A DNA stretch of 64,000 nucleotides from JALHMI01 sp964598535 (GCA_964598535.1 CAZRCI010000006.1:62001-126000); one strand, 5' to 3'. Shown: positions 44,575 to 53,686, counted from the first letter of the stretch. Notes: generated by a model from the sequence alone, not told the origin. Program-made: numbers and translations.

Positions 44575-45981
44575 ATGGATGCCCGCCTTCACACGCCTTC
44601 CCAGGGCCACGCCTTCCGGTTTTTGAATCCACGCTTGCGCGACGGGTTGGTCGCCACCAGCCGCCGCAGCGTACTCAAGGCCAGTCTGGCTGGTTTGGCA
44701 GGGATCAGCCTGGCCGACCTATTGCGCGTGCGTCACGCGGCGGCCGCCGAGGGCGAGGCCAGGTCGGGCAGAAAGAGCGTCATTTTGATCTGGATGACGG
44801 GCGGCCCCAGCCACATCGATACTTGGGACGTGAAGCCTGACGCTCCCGCTGAAATTCGCGGTCCGTTCGGCACGATCGCCACGAGCCTGCCGGGCGTGCG
44901 GCTGTGCGAGTATCTGCCCAAGCAGGCCGCAATGATGGACAAGCTGACCATCATCCGTTCGATCGACGCCCGCTTTAGCAATCACGAGCCGAACCAGGTC
45001 TTTCAAACGGCCAACCGCGCGGCCGAGCCACGCATCAACGCCGAGGCGGAGCGGTTTCCGGCGATCGCCTCGATCGTGGCGAAGCATCGCGGCTTAACGA
45101 ATCGCGAGATGCCGCCGAGCGTGGTGTTGAATATGCAATCGCGCTCGCACGTGGCCTGGGGCGGCTACCTGGGCAAGGAGTACGATCCATTTCTGGGAAA
45201 CCAGGCAGGCCGGCTGTTTCAATTGCCCGGCGGCTTGGATCACGACCGGCTGCGCGACCGGCACGAGCTAACGCGGCAATTCGACCGCCTGCGGCGCGAT
45301 CTGGACTTGAATGGCTCGATGGCGGCGCTCGACCGCTTTGGCCAACAAGCCGTCGACATCGTCGTGGGGCAAAAGGCGCAGGAGGTGTTCGACCTGGAAC
45401 GAGAGCCGGCTGCGGTGCGCGAGCGGTATGGCACCCATAACTGGTGCCAGCAGGCGCTGCTCGCGCGGCGTCTGGTCGAAGCTGGCGTGAGCTTCGTGAC
45501 CATCGACCTCAGCAATCACGGGGCGTCGGGCACTTGGGATACGCATGGCGACAACATTCCGCCCTATGGGGGTATCTGGAACGGCTTGCGGCCGCTGCTA
45601 CCCGTGTTCGATCACTTGCTCACCACGCTGGTCAGCGATCTTGAGGAGCGAGGATTACTGGACGACGTGCTGGTGTTGGCGATGGGCGAGTTTGGCCGCA
45701 CGCCGCGCATCGGCACGCAAGGCAGTAGCGACGGTCGCGACCACTGGCCAATCGTGATGTCGATGACCGTTGCCGGCGGTGAAATGCGCCATGGACAGGT
45801 GATTGGCGCCACGGAACGCGATGGCGGCGCGATCAAGGAACGCCCCGTCACGCCCGGTGATCTGGCGGCGACGATCTATCGCCACATGGGCGTCCCGCTG
45901 GACGGCGCCTATCAGGATAACCGTGGCCGCCCGCGCTACTACCTGGAAGAAGGCGAACCGATTCGCGAGCTCATCGGGTAA
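44575..45981 (+). CDS. DUF1501 family (Tat-exported, sulfatase-like fold) protein
   Basis: This 468-aa protein has Tat-type signal TSRRSVLKASLAGLAGISLADLL (about 28-50). The family-defining SVILIWMTGGPSHIDTWDVKPDAP is followed by the RFSNHEPNQVF region, ARRLVEAGVSFVTIDL, LVLAMGEFGRTPRIG and RDHWPIVMSMTVAGGEMRHGQVIG. DUF1501 has an alkaline-phosphatase/sulfatase-like arrangement of metal-binding Asp/His/Glu but no demonstrated activity. It is normally paired with a DUF1549 cytochrome upstream; here no such gene is adjacent, so it stands alone. ATG 44575 is used. Confidence 0.93.
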   Translation: MDARLHTPSQGHAFRFLNPRLRDGLVATSRRSVLKASLAGLAGISLADLLRVRHAAAAEGEARSGRKSVILIWMTGGPSHIDTWDVKPDAPAEIRGPFGTIATSLPGVRLCEYLPKQAAMMDKLTIIRSIDARFSNHEPNQVFQTANRAAEPRINAEAERFPAIASIVAKHRGLTNREMPPSVVLNMQSRSHVAWGGYLGKEYDPFLGNQAGRLFQLPGGLDHDRLRDRHELTRQFDRLRRDLDLNGSMAALDRFGQQAVDIVVGQKAQEVFDLEREPAAVRERYGTHNWCQQALLARRLVEAGVSFVTIDLSNHGASGTWDTHGDNIPPYGGIWNGLRPLLPVFDHLLTTLVSDLEERGLLDDVLVLAMGEFGRTPRIGTQGSSDGRDHWPIVMSMTVAGGEMRHGQVIGATERDGGAIKERPVTPGDLAATIYRHMGVPLDGAYQDNRGRPRYYLEEGEPIRELIG

Positions 45982-46021
45982 CGGCACGCCTGCCGTGCGA
46001 TTGCTTGCTCGATCGCTCGGT

Positions 46022-48406
46022 TCACTGGTGGAACGAGTACAACAGGACATTCAAGGCGATTCGAGCGGCGTCGGCCACGGCATAGCCTTCGCACTCCAGG
46101 GTTTCATGGCCTTCGAGCGCGCAGCTCACATCGTAGGGCGAGAAGACCACGGCGTAGCGATCTCCCAGCTTGAGCCCCTGAAGCACCGGTTCGGCTGGTT
46201 GCACCGTTGCGGCCAGACGCTGCCCGCCGGACGGCTGTTGCGGTTTGCGGAGCGAGACGCTGGTGATATCGTCGCCGCCAAAGGCCGAGCTGAAAAGCGG
46301 ATGGGTGAGCGGAATGCGCTCGAGCGCCTTGTCGGGAAATATCGTTTGTAGTTCCCGAATGAAGGCGTCCGCAAACGCCTGGTTCGAGCAAATTGCATCG
46401 GCAAAAACCATGCCACCGCGTTCGAGATAGGTCCTCAGGTTTTCGCGTTCGAGCGGTGTCAAGCTGAAGCCGTTGCGACCGTGCATCAGCACAAGGTGGT
46501 GGCGAAACAGCGCGGGATCGCTCAGACGCACCTCGACAGTCTTGCGGCTGGCGGACAGATTCAGCTTTTCGCCGGCCAACCGCAACAGGTTCGGCAATGC
46601 GCCGGGGGCGGCGTCGCAGCCGCCTGGATGCAGGATATTGGCCACTTGCAGCGTGCCGCGTTCGGGCAGCGTTTCGCTGGAGTCGGCGCCCGCGACCGGC
46701 ATGGCAGGATCCCGGTACTTTGGCGCGCGGCCGGTGGCGTAGGCCAGGACGTTAAGGCCGATGGCTTCGGCGGCGGCGATCCGCTGCTTCACCGAGTCGG
46801 GCAATTCGGCGCCGCGCCGCGGGCCGGCAAGTTCCCAGTAGCAAGACAAGTCGGTCGGCGAGTAAACGACGCCAGTACGGCAACCGACATCGATTCCCCA
46901 CAGCTCGCGGAGTTGATCCGGAGCGACTTTTTCCTCGGCATACCAAACCGGATGGTTGGGCGGAAGGAGCCGCAGTTGGGTTCCCGCTTCGGGAAACATC
47001 GCCAGCATGAGCTGGCGAAAGCCCTGGTCGAACTTTCCCCCACAGCAAGACTCGGCAAACAGAAATCCGCCCCGATCGACGTACTGCCGCAGCTTCTGCA
47101 CCTGTTCGGGGCTGAACTCGGGCGACTCGCGGCCGCTGATGAACAAGACCGGCGTTTCCAGCAGGTCTTCGACCGTTGCCGCATCGATGTCCACGACCTG
47201 ATAGCCCATCGGCCGCTGCCAGGCGCGTTCCGCGGAGTCCAGCAAGTGATACAAGGAGCGGCGATGCTGGTTCCAATCGTCGCCCTGGCCGTAGTGCAGA
47301 CGAGCAAGGAGCATCGGGCGGCGAGCCTTCGCCAGAAACATGAGCGAGAAGCTGGTGCTTACGCGCGGGTCGCCGTGATACTCGTCGTCGAGGTCAGACG
47401 GCCAGGAACCGTCCGACAGTTGACGATTCACGAGCAGATGCGCGCCCTCGCGGTACCAATCGTGCTCCCCAATGAAGCGGCGGGCCGTAAGCCGCCCGGC
47501 CCGTTCGAGGCTGTACAGATAGTACGAGAGCCAGTAGTTGACGCCCGGGTTGCGATTGACGGCGAAGTTGCGTTCGAGCCAGCCGAGAGCGTGTTTGACG
47601 TGGTCGCTCGTCTCTCCGCGGCCACAACACTGCACCTGATCACCTTCGACCGTGGCGTCGCCCGCGGTAAGCCGTCCGGAGGCGATGATCACGGCGGCGA
47701 TGCCGGCCGAGGTCATGCTGCCCGAGCCGGGATAACCGGGCCCCCATCCCCAGGAGCCATCGGTATTTTGCGTGCGTTGCCAGAAATCGAGCGCAAGACG
47801 CCAAGTTTCATCGCTGGCGGCGATGCCCACCCGTTCGGCCTCATAGAGGGCGAGCATGGCCATCTGGGTCATCGAGTTGTCAACGTGATCGGGGCTGCGG
47901 GGCGTATGGATGGCCCACATGCCGGAAGAAAGCCCCTTCTTGTATTGTTTGCTTTCGATCCAGCGCACATTGCGCGCGATGTGCAGGCGATCGACTTTCG
48001 GCTCGGCCGTGCAAAAGACCATCGTTTGGAGCGAGGCGGTGTAGGTCGCGTTGGGCCGATAGGAGCGGAGATAATTTAACGCGCGTTTTACGGCGTCGTC
48101 GTCCACCGTGCTGCCGCCCTGCAAGAGCGCCAGCGTGCAAAGGGGTGTGACTCCGCCACTATATCCCGGCCGGTCGGCCCACGAACCGTCGGCCAGTTGC
48201 TGCGATTTTAGATATTCGATTCCACGCTCGATCGAACGCTGCACGTCCTCGGCCGTGATGGCCCGCGCTACGACCGTTTGGGCGAAACCGCGCGACGCCG
48301 AGATGCCAAAACATGCGAGCACAAGCATGGCCCGTAATGCCTGGCTCACGCGGCAGAATCCAGGGCGGAAGTGGTTGCTTCCGCGGCTCGTTCGTGGCTG
48401 CTTCAT
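46022..48406 (-). CDS. DUF4159 protein with prenyltransferase/squalene-cyclase-like repeats
   Basis: This 794-aa exported protein has a signal peptide (residues 1-43). Alpha/alpha-toroid repeats (about 50-350) follow: IERGIEYLKSQQLADGSWADRPGYSGGVTPLCTLALLQGG, DFWQRTQNTDGSWGWGPGYPGSGSMTSAG and LLVNRQLSDGSWPSDL, with the QxxxGSW consensus of prenyltransferase/cyclase repeats. Two DUF4159 modules follow. One is around VLFISGRESPEFSPEQVQKLRQYVDRGGFLFAESCCGGKFDQGFRQLMLAMFP; the other is near LVLMHGRNGFSLTPLERENLRTYLERGGMVFADAICSNQAF. DUF4159 resembles a class I glutamine-amidotransferase/GATase-like fold often found beside MoxR/VWA clusters, but no such cluster is here. ATG 48406 has AAGGA five bases upstream. 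Function is unknown. Confidence 0.85.
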   Translation of the reverse strand: MKQPRTSRGSNHFRPGFCRVSQALRAMLVLACFGISASRGFAQTVVARAITAEDVQRSIERGIEYLKSQQLADGSWADRPGYSGGVTPLCTLALLQGGSTVDDDAVKRALNYLRSYRPNATYTASLQTMVFCTAEPKVDRLHIARNVRWIESKQYKKGLSSGMWAIHTPRSPDHVDNSMTQMAMLALYEAERVGIAASDETWRLALDFWQRTQNTDGSWGWGPGYPGSGSMTSAGIAAVIIASGRLTAGDATVEGDQVQCCGRGETSDHVKHALGWLERNFAVNRNPGVNYWLSYYLYSLERAGRLTARRFIGEHDWYREGAHLLVNRQLSDGSWPSDLDDEYHGDPRVSTSFSLMFLAKARRPMLLARLHYGQGDDWNQHRRSLYHLLDSAERAWQRPMGYQVVDIDAATVEDLLETPVLFISGRESPEFSPEQVQKLRQYVDRGGFLFAESCCGGKFDQGFRQLMLAMFPEAGTQLRLLPPNHPVWYAEEKVAPDQLRELWGIDVGCRTGVVYSPTDLSCYWELAGPRRGAELPDSVKQRIAAAEAIGLNVLAYATGRAPKYRDPAMPVAGADSSETLPERGTLQVANILHPGGCDAAPGALPNLLRLAGEKLNLSASRKTVEVRLSDPALFRHHLVLMHGRNGFSLTPLERENLRTYLERGGMVFADAICSNQAFADAFIRELQTIFPDKALERIPLTHPLFSSAFGGDDITSVSLRKPQQPSGGQRLAATVQPAEPVLQGLKLGDRYAVVFSPYDVSCALEGHETLECEGYAVADAARIALNVLLYSFHQ

Positions 48407-48558
48407 GGCGTTCCTTGCCGTGTAGTCCCGCGATCGGAAAACCGCAGCATAGCATGCGCCCGCGCGGGCTCAACCCCCAGCGTAAGCAACCAAGAGACGG
48501 CTCTGAACGAACCATTAGGTGCCGCAAGCTGCTCCCGAACTCGCTCTGTGCCAATAGA

Positions 48559-49269
48559 CTACTTCACGCGAGGCGGTGGTGCGCCCTTATCTTTTTTCGC
48601 GGACAAGACACTTCTGATGATGTTGGCCACAGCGTCGGTGTCGACCTTTTCGATCACCAAGACAGTTTGCGAACCTTCATCGTCGTTGTAGGTTCCCCTC
48701 ACAATAAAGATCTCTCCATAGAGCTCTCCGGCACGGTTAATCAGCGAGGCGCCCTTGACCATCCCCGCGGTTGGCCCTTGGACGAGAACCGTCTCACTCC
48801 GCCGCTTACCGACAAGGCCGGATGGGTCGACGATGATTCTTGCAAGCATTCGGTCCGCGTCAAGCACCTGGAGAACGGTTGCATCCGTACCTTCGAGGAA
48901 GCCGATATCGCCAACCAGAGGTGTTCGGGAAGGATCGTAGAGCACCTGAGATCGGGGAAGCCATCCGCCCTGGAACGAATCCAATTTTGACTGGGCGAGA
49001 GAAACTTCCTGGGAGGCCGCCGCGATGGCCTTGTCTCGGCGTTCTTTGATCGCCAAATAGGCCGTGCGTTTATTACCGGGCGCTTGCCATGGTAGGAGAA
49101 TCCGTTCTGCTTGGGCAAGATTCGACTTTGCAAGGACGAGATCAATCTGCGCGTTTTCGACCGCGATAGTAATGGCCGACCGGACGGAGTTCTCAAGATC
49201 CGGAGAGAGTTCGGCCGCGGATGTGGTCGCGGCCACAAGGCAAAGTAGCGCAGCGATCCCGCGTTGCAT
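48559..49269 (-). CDS. Exported hypothetical protein
   Basis: This 236-aa protein has a signal peptide (residues 1-19). A helical, coiled-coil-like segment (about 30-100, NAQIDLVLAKSNLAQAERILLPW and AIKERRDKAIAAASQEVSLAQSKLDSF) and a beta-rich C-terminal half (VGDIGFLEGTDATVLQVLDADRMLARIIVDPSG ... ETVLVQGPTAGMVKGASL ... GEIFIVRGTYNDDEGSQTVLVIEKV) follow. I do not recognise the family; it looks like a planctomycete periplasmic protein of unknown role. The start ATG 49269 fits the signal peptide. Transcribed away from the tRNA-Leu gene. Confidence 0.65.
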   Translation of the reverse strand: MQRGIAALLCLVAATTSAAELSPDLENSVRSAITIAVENAQIDLVLAKSNLAQAERILLPWQAPGNKRTAYLAIKERRDKAIAAASQEVSLAQSKLDSFQGGWLPRSQVLYDPSRTPLVGDIGFLEGTDATVLQVLDADRMLARIIVDPSGLVGKRRSETVLVQGPTAGMVKGASLINRAGELYGEIFIVRGTYNDDEGSQTVLVIEKVDTDAVANIIRSVLSAKKDKGAPPPRVK

Positions 49270-49418
49270 CGTAGTTCCCCCGCCAACGGCTAGTGTTTGG
49301 CTCCACTATGCCATTCCACCGCCTCCTCGATCAATAGGGACCACGGCAACAACGGGGCAAATCGGGCGCCCTTGACCAAACCGAGAATCGCACTCAAACT
49401 GTTAGTGCATAACACCTT

Positions 49419-49500
49419 GGCCGCTTGGTGAAATTGGCAGACACGCAAGACTTAGGATCTTGTGCCGAAAGGCGTCGGGGTTCGACTCCCCGAGCGGCCA
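49419..49500 (+). tRNA. tRNA-Leu (anticodon UAG)
   Basis: An 82-nt tRNA with acceptor stem GGCCGCT/AGCGGCC, anticodon arm CAAGA-CTTAGGA-TCTTG giving anticodon TAG (49453-49455), a long variable arm (TGCCGAAAGGCGT) and T arm CGGGG-TTCGACT-CCCCG. It is a class II tRNA reading CUN codons. CCA is not encoded; discriminator A is at 49500. Confidence 0.97.
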
Positions 49501-49540
49501 CTCTTCTTTGCGCATCGCACTTTCTTCTCCGGCCCCCAAT

Positions 49541-50005
49541 CTATTGCGTGATTCCTGGCCGGTCGTAAATAGCCATCAGGGTGGCCGACATGGTCGCTAC
49601 CAATCGCGGTTCGGCATTCGCGCGCTCGGCGAGCGCCTTTGCCTCGCAAAAGGTCAATGTCTTTCCAGGCTTCACGACCTGCGCCTGAAAAACGAACCGC
49701 TCTCCTTGGGCCGGCGCCAGAAGACTGGTCTTGAATTCGACGGTGAGCACGCCAACGCTCGCGGACATCAGCGAGAATGCCGCATATCCGCAAGCGCTAT
49801 CCAGTGCCGTCGTAATAATTCCGGCATGGATGAATCCATGCTGCTGCGTGTAAGACGCCGCGTAGGGCATTGTCAACTCGATGGTGCCCGGCGAAAGCTG
49901 CGAAATCTTGATTCCAAGAGTCGCCATCACCTTCTGACACGCGAAGCTGGCCCGAACGCGGGCGTCAAAGTTGGGGTCCTGGGGAAATAACGCCGTGCCT
50001 GGCAT
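49541..50005 (-). CDS. PaaI-like hotdog-fold thioesterase
   Basis: This 154-aa protein has the hotdog domain signature QQHGFIHAGIITTALDSACGYAAFSLMSA (HGGxxxxxxD-like, here HGFIHAGIITTALDSA), followed by VGVLTVEFKTSLLAPAQGERFVFQAQVVKPGKTLTFCEAKAL. These enzymes hydrolyse acyl-CoA thioesters, often phenylacetyl-type. Here the usual HGG is HGF, with the catalytic Asp in LDSA present. ATG 50005 is preferred; an upstream in-frame start would add 38 residues without homology. Downstream of the lut operon on the same strand (136-bp gap), so possibly co-regulated. Confidence 0.85.
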   Translation of the reverse strand: MPGTALFPQDPNFDARVRASFACQKVMATLGIKISQLSPGTIELTMPYAASYTQQHGFIHAGIITTALDSACGYAAFSLMSASVGVLTVEFKTSLLAPAQGERFVFQAQVVKPGKTLTFCEAKALAERANAEPRLVATMSATLMAIYDRPGITQ

Positions 50006-50140
50006 GAGAATACTCGTTGAGATCGTCGGACGGACAGGCTCCCCTGCCCTTGATGCGCTACGTTGTCGCGAGTGCTCTGGCAACGCCTGGTTTTCGGGTT
50101 CACGTTTCGCGTCACCCAAATCAATCGGATGGACGCCACA

Positions 50141-50737
50141 TTAGCAACTTGCTCCGACGACGAACACCGTCAACGACCGCGGACCATGCGCGCCGATCAC
50201 CAGCGATTGCTCGATATCGGCCGTCTTCGAGGGGCCAGAGATAAACGTGCCCAGGCTCGATGTGCCCAGCGACAGCCGGGCGTAGGCTTCGTGCAAGTTA
50301 TGCACGATCGTGCCGGCGTCGATCACCAGCGCCAGGTGCTGCGTGATGAAGTAGATTGCCCGATGTGGGACCTGCCGATCGGTGGCCCAGATGGCGCCGT
50401 TCTCGGCCACGGCAAACTCGCCGTCGAAGACGGCAAAGTCGACGGTTTCGAGCTGATGGGGATCGTCAATCGCGTCCAGGCGGACATTTCCCGCGATTTC
50501 GGGAATGCCCGAAACGACTTGCGCGGCCGCAGCAAACTCAGGCAAGGCGAGGAGCGCCGCCGGCAGGTTGCCGCGCGCGGCGAGGTGGACGACACGTCCA
50601 CCGACAGACTCGACCAACGTGGTAAATTGCTCGCGGCGGTTGGCGTAGCGCGTCCACGAGCGATCGAGGCTCGGGCGCTCGGCCGATGGGACGTTCTGGG
50701 CCCGCAAATCGCTCAGGATTCTATCTCTGCTGTTCAC
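50141..50737 (-). CDS. lutC: LutC/YkgG-family lactate utilisation protein C
   Basis: This 198-aa protein has the LUD domain pattern: ADRSWTRYANRREQF-like N-terminus, VDFAVFDGEFAVAENGAIWATD (AENGAIW is typical), FITQHLALVIDAGTIVHNLHEAY and LGTFISGPSKTADIEQSLVIGAHGPRSLTVFVV (GPSxTADIEq). It is the third subunit of the LutABC iron-sulfur complex that oxidises L-lactate to pyruvate. The GTG start at 50737 overlaps the 3' end of lutB by 17 bases. Cytoplasmic. Confidence 0.93.
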   Translation of the reverse strand: MNSRDRILSDLRAQNVPSAERPSLDRSWTRYANRREQFTTLVESVGGRVVHLAARGNLPAALLALPEFAAAAQVVSGIPEIAGNVRLDAIDDPHQLETVDFAVFDGEFAVAENGAIWATDRQVPHRAIYFITQHLALVIDAGTIVHNLHEAYARLSLGTSSLGTFISGPSKTADIEQSLVIGAHGPRSLTVFVVGASC

Positions 50738-52094
50738 GCTTGCGCCGCTCGAACTGCGTTCGGAAACTCTCCGCCGGAAACGTGGGAAGCTCGCGTTGCT
50801 TCCCCCACGGATTAAGCCGGTTGTAGATCATCGATCGCGGTAGCCGCGGCACGATCGTGCGCGCGAACGCTCCCAACATGCGATACAGGCCTGGATGTCG
50901 GAACATAAAACTGCCGAGCTTCATGCCCAGCCGCTTCGGCCAGGAGATCAGGCCCTTGGCGCCGAGCTCGCGTCTCCAAGTGAGCAATTGGTGGTGCAAA
51001 TCGATCTTTACCGGACATACATCGGTACACGATCCACATAAGCTACAGGCTTGAGGCAGGCTGTAAAATTTTTGCGCATCGCGTGCCGGGGCGAGAATCG
51101 AACCGATGGGCCCCGGCACCGAGGTTTCGTAACTGTGGCCGCCGCTCCGCCGGTAGACAGGACACGTGTTCATGCACGCTCCACAGCGGATACAATTCAG
51201 CGACCGGCGGAATTCCTCGCTTGCACGAATGCCGCTACGACCGTTGTCGACGAGTACGATGTGCAACTCTCCGCCGGGACGCGGACCGTGAAAGTGCGAG
51301 GTGTAGGCCGTGATCGGCTGCCCCGTGGCCGAACGCGCGAGCAAGCGAATGAAGACGCCCAAATCCTCGGCCTTGGGAATCAGCTTTTCGATACCCATCG
51401 AGGCGATGTGCAGCTTCGGCAACGAGACGCCCAGGTCGGCGTTCCCCTCATTGGTGCAGACGACCAGACCGCCCGTCTCGGCAATGGCGAAGTTCACGCC
51501 GGTCAGGCCCGCGTCGGCCGCGAGAAACTTGGCCCGCAGATGCGCCCGCGCGGCCTCGGCCAGGTAGTTGGGGTCGGTGGCGCCTTCGGCCGTGCCGAGA
51601 AACTGATGAAAGATTTGCCCGACGTCTTCTTTTTTCTTATGAATGGCCGGCAGCACGATGTGGCTCGGCGGTTCGCCCGCCAATTGGACGATGCGCTCTC
51701 CCAGGTCGGTGTCGACCACCTCGATGCCATTCCGCTCGAGATACGGGTTCAAGTGGCATTCTTCGGTGAGCATCGACTTGCTTTTGACGAGCCGGGTGAC
51801 CCCGCGATTGCGCAGCAGCCCGAGCACGATCTTGTTGTGCTCGGCGGCGTCGCGCGCCCAATGGACCACGGCCCCGCGCCGCGTCGCTTCGCGTTCGAAC
51901 TGCTCCAGATAATCGGCAAGTCGCGAGAGCGTGTGGGCTTTTATCTGTGCGGCGCATTCACGCAGCGTTTCCCATTCGGCAAGTGATTGCGCGGCCTTGT
52001 CGCGTTTGGCTCGAACGAACCACAGTGTCGCATCGTGCCATTGAGCGCGGGGACGATTGCGAATGAATTCCGCGGCGAGCGGCGCATGGTTCAT
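50721..52094 (-). CDS. lutB: LutB-family iron-sulfur lactate utilisation protein B
   Basis: This 457-aa protein has an N-terminal LUD domain (VKSKSMLTEECHLNPYLERNGIEVVDTDLGERIVQLAGEPPSHIVLPAIHKKKEDV and FAIAETGGLVVCTNEGNADL) and two 4Fe-4S clusters. These are CIRCGACMNTCP (C301, C304, C307, C311) and CSLCGSCTDVCP (C350, C353, C356, C360). A C-terminal tail (about 380-457) follows. LutB is the electron-transfer subunit of the lactate dehydrogenase complex. ATG 52094 overlaps lutA stop by four bases (ATGA); the open frame upstream is a shadow. Confidence 0.95.
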   Translation of the reverse strand: MNHAPLAAEFIRNRPRAQWHDATLWFVRAKRDKAAQSLAEWETLRECAAQIKAHTLSRLADYLEQFEREATRRGAVVHWARDAAEHNKIVLGLLRNRGVTRLVKSKSMLTEECHLNPYLERNGIEVVDTDLGERIVQLAGEPPSHIVLPAIHKKKEDVGQIFHQFLGTAEGATDPNYLAEAARAHLRAKFLAADAGLTGVNFAIAETGGLVVCTNEGNADLGVSLPKLHIASMGIEKLIPKAEDLGVFIRLLARSATGQPITAYTSHFHGPRPGGELHIVLVDNGRSGIRASEEFRRSLNCIRCGACMNTCPVYRRSGGHSYETSVPGPIGSILAPARDAQKFYSLPQACSLCGSCTDVCPVKIDLHHQLLTWRRELGAKGLISWPKRLGMKLGSFMFRHPGLYRMLGAFARTIVPRLPRSMIYNRLNPWGKQRELPTFPAESFRTQFERRKREQQR

Positions 52095-52837
52095 GGCGCG
52101 TCTCCCGCCAGGATTTCTGCGATGTGCATCACCCGCAACCGTTTGTGCTGGCGGCGAATCAGCCCCGCGAGGTGCATCAGGCAGGACATGTCGCCGGCCG
52201 TGAGCACTTCGGTTCCGGCAGTTTCGTGGTCGTGGATGCGGTCGTCTCCCATCATGCACGACACGGCTTCTTCCGCCACGGCGAAGGTTCCGCCGAAGCC
52301 GCAACATTCGTCGGGGCGGGCCAATTCGACCAGCGTCACGCCGTCGAGCATCCGCAAAAGTTGCTCGGCCTTACCATAGTGCGCCACGACGCGCTCACTC
52401 GAACTTCCCAAGCGCAGCTCGCGCAGGCCGTGGCAGCTCTGATGCAAGCCAACGCGGTGCGGAAAGCGGCGTTCGATGCGTTCGACCTTCGCGACATCGA
52501 CGAGAAACTCGGTGAGTTCAAACGTCTTGGCCTTCAGCTCTTCGAAGCCCGGCCGGCCGGCCAGGAACTCATCGTAGTGGCAGCGAACCATCGCCACGCA
52601 GCTTCCCGAGGGCGCGACGACATACTCATAACCGCCAAAAATATCGAGGAAGCGTTCGGCGAGAGGCCGGGCCTCGGCCGTGCAACCCGTATTCGCCATC
52701 GGCTGGCCGCAACACGTCTGTGCCGTGGGGAATTCGACCCGATAGCCACGTTCTTCCAGCAACTCTACCGTGGCCATGCCGACGCGCGGATAAAGTTGGT
52801 CGATATAGCAGGGAATAAACAAGCCAACCGTAGGCAT
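52091..52837 (-). CDS. lutA: LutA-family lactate utilisation protein A
   Basis: This 248-aa protein has two CCG cysteine-rich domains: TAQTCCGQPMANTGC and RPDECCGFGGTFAVAEEAVS, with the opening VGLFIPCYIDQLYPRVGMATVELLE. CCG domains bind non-cubane iron-sulfur clusters (as in heterodisulfide reductase B and glycolate oxidase GlcF). With LutB and LutC it forms the lactate-oxidising complex. It is the first gene of lutABC, order A-B-C as in Bacillus. No adjacent lactate permease or regulator is seen. Confidence 0.95.
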   Translation of the reverse strand: MPTVGLFIPCYIDQLYPRVGMATVELLEERGYRVEFPTAQTCCGQPMANTGCTAEARPLAERFLDIFGGYEYVVAPSGSCVAMVRCHYDEFLAGRPGFEELKAKTFELTEFLVDVAKVERIERRFPHRVGLHQSCHGLRELRLGSSSERVVAHYGKAEQLLRMLDGVTLVELARPDECCGFGGTFAVAEEAVSCMMGDDRIHDHETAGTEVLTAGDMSCLMHLAGLIRRQHKRLRVMHIAEILAGDAP

Positions 52838-53010
52838 GCCAGGAAGCGGGGCGAGGAGTGTTCAGGCGAATAACGTATTATAAGCACGGCGCCTGCAGAT
52901 AGCGAATGACATCGCGTGAGTCAGAAGAGCTGCAAAGTCGAATTATGCGAGTCTGAGGAGTTGGGTTCCAGGCGTGGGCTCGGAGAGGCTGGCCCGGCGG
53001 GCAGAGGCAT
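52838..53010. other. Upstream region of lutABC
   Basis: No gene is supported between the lutA start and the transposase remnant. The operon promoter should be here, but I see no convincing -35/-10 pair. Confidence 0.5.
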
Positions 53011-53224
53011 AGCAGCGCGGTTCGCCCCCAATGCGTCTTTAAGCTGGCACCAAATATTGAGCAGCCCGTCGCTGAAGCACGACCATCTCGCGAATCCGCG
53101 CCAGCAGCCCCAAAAATATCAAAGACGTCAGCACTTGGATCGAATGGCGTACCCCGCGGGGATCCCGTCGATCAGGCATCCGAGAAAAGACTTCCGCCAA
53201 CGACGCTAGCGAAGTATCAGACAT
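53011..53224 (-). pseudogene. ISAs1-family transposase remnant (N-terminus, frameshifted)
   Basis: The frame from 53224 reads MSDTSLASLAEVFSRMPDRRDPRGVRH, then FLGLLARIREMVVLQRRAAQ, the conserved N-terminus of ISAs1 transposases. It ends after 61 codons, but another minus-strand frame continues with QLKDALGANRA, matching the expected next block. So one frameshift and then truncation: the DDE catalytic core is absent. It lies 130 bp from MITE copy 2, and a stem AAGGCCGGCT/AGCCGGCCTT (53227-53259) sits just upstream. Confidence 0.75.
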
Positions 53225-53355
53225 AAAGGCCGGCTCCTACAGAAAGGGTAGCCGGCCTTGGCCGCAGCAATGGGGACAAGCTTCTCGATTTTTCGCCTCA
53301 AACAGCTTCCAGATAAGGGGACTACCGACTTTGCAGTTCTTCTGGTCGCTGGGGA

Positions 53356-53536
53356 GGTATCCTAACCGTGTGCTGCCGAGTGTGGCACATCCCTGAGTGA
53401 AACGAAGGGCGTCGAAAAGTAGCCGCGAGACGCACCACACCGTTTTTCTACGACATCTCCGGACCACACCCCTCGCTACGTTCTGAGCGTGCCTCCCCTA
53501 AACTCCCTTCCAACAACACACAGTTAGGACACCACC
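53356..53536. mobile_element. MITE copy 2 (181 bp), reverse orientation relative to copy 1
   Basis: The left end (53356, GGTATCCTAACCGTGTGCTG) matches the reverse complement of the right arm of copy 1, including GTGTGGCAC, CCCTGAG and ACGAAGGGCGT. The right end (53513-53536, with ACACACAGTTAGGACACCAC) matches the other arm, including CTGAGCGTGCC and CCCTTCCA. Its terminal repeats have diverged more than those of copy 1. No gene lies inside. Confidence 0.75.
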
Positions 53537-53686
53537 GCGGCCGAGGCAAGCTGGAGCGTCCACGCCGGAAACGCTACGCTGTAATCGCGGCGTCGCGCGT
53601 CGTTGCTGGATATGTGCCGCTTGATGACCTTGGCGCGCGTGGGCGGAATCTTTCGACACAAACCTTATCACCCCCAATGGATTGAT

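Noticed and set aside
46481..48079. 532-codon plus-strand open frame
   Set aside because: It is the antisense shadow of the DUF4159 gene; the minus-strand product has clear domains and a signal peptide.
53237..53467. Minus-strand frame ending in CPHCCGQGRLPFL
   Set aside because: It crosses MITE copy 2 and only a short Cys pair looks familiar; not enough for a gene.
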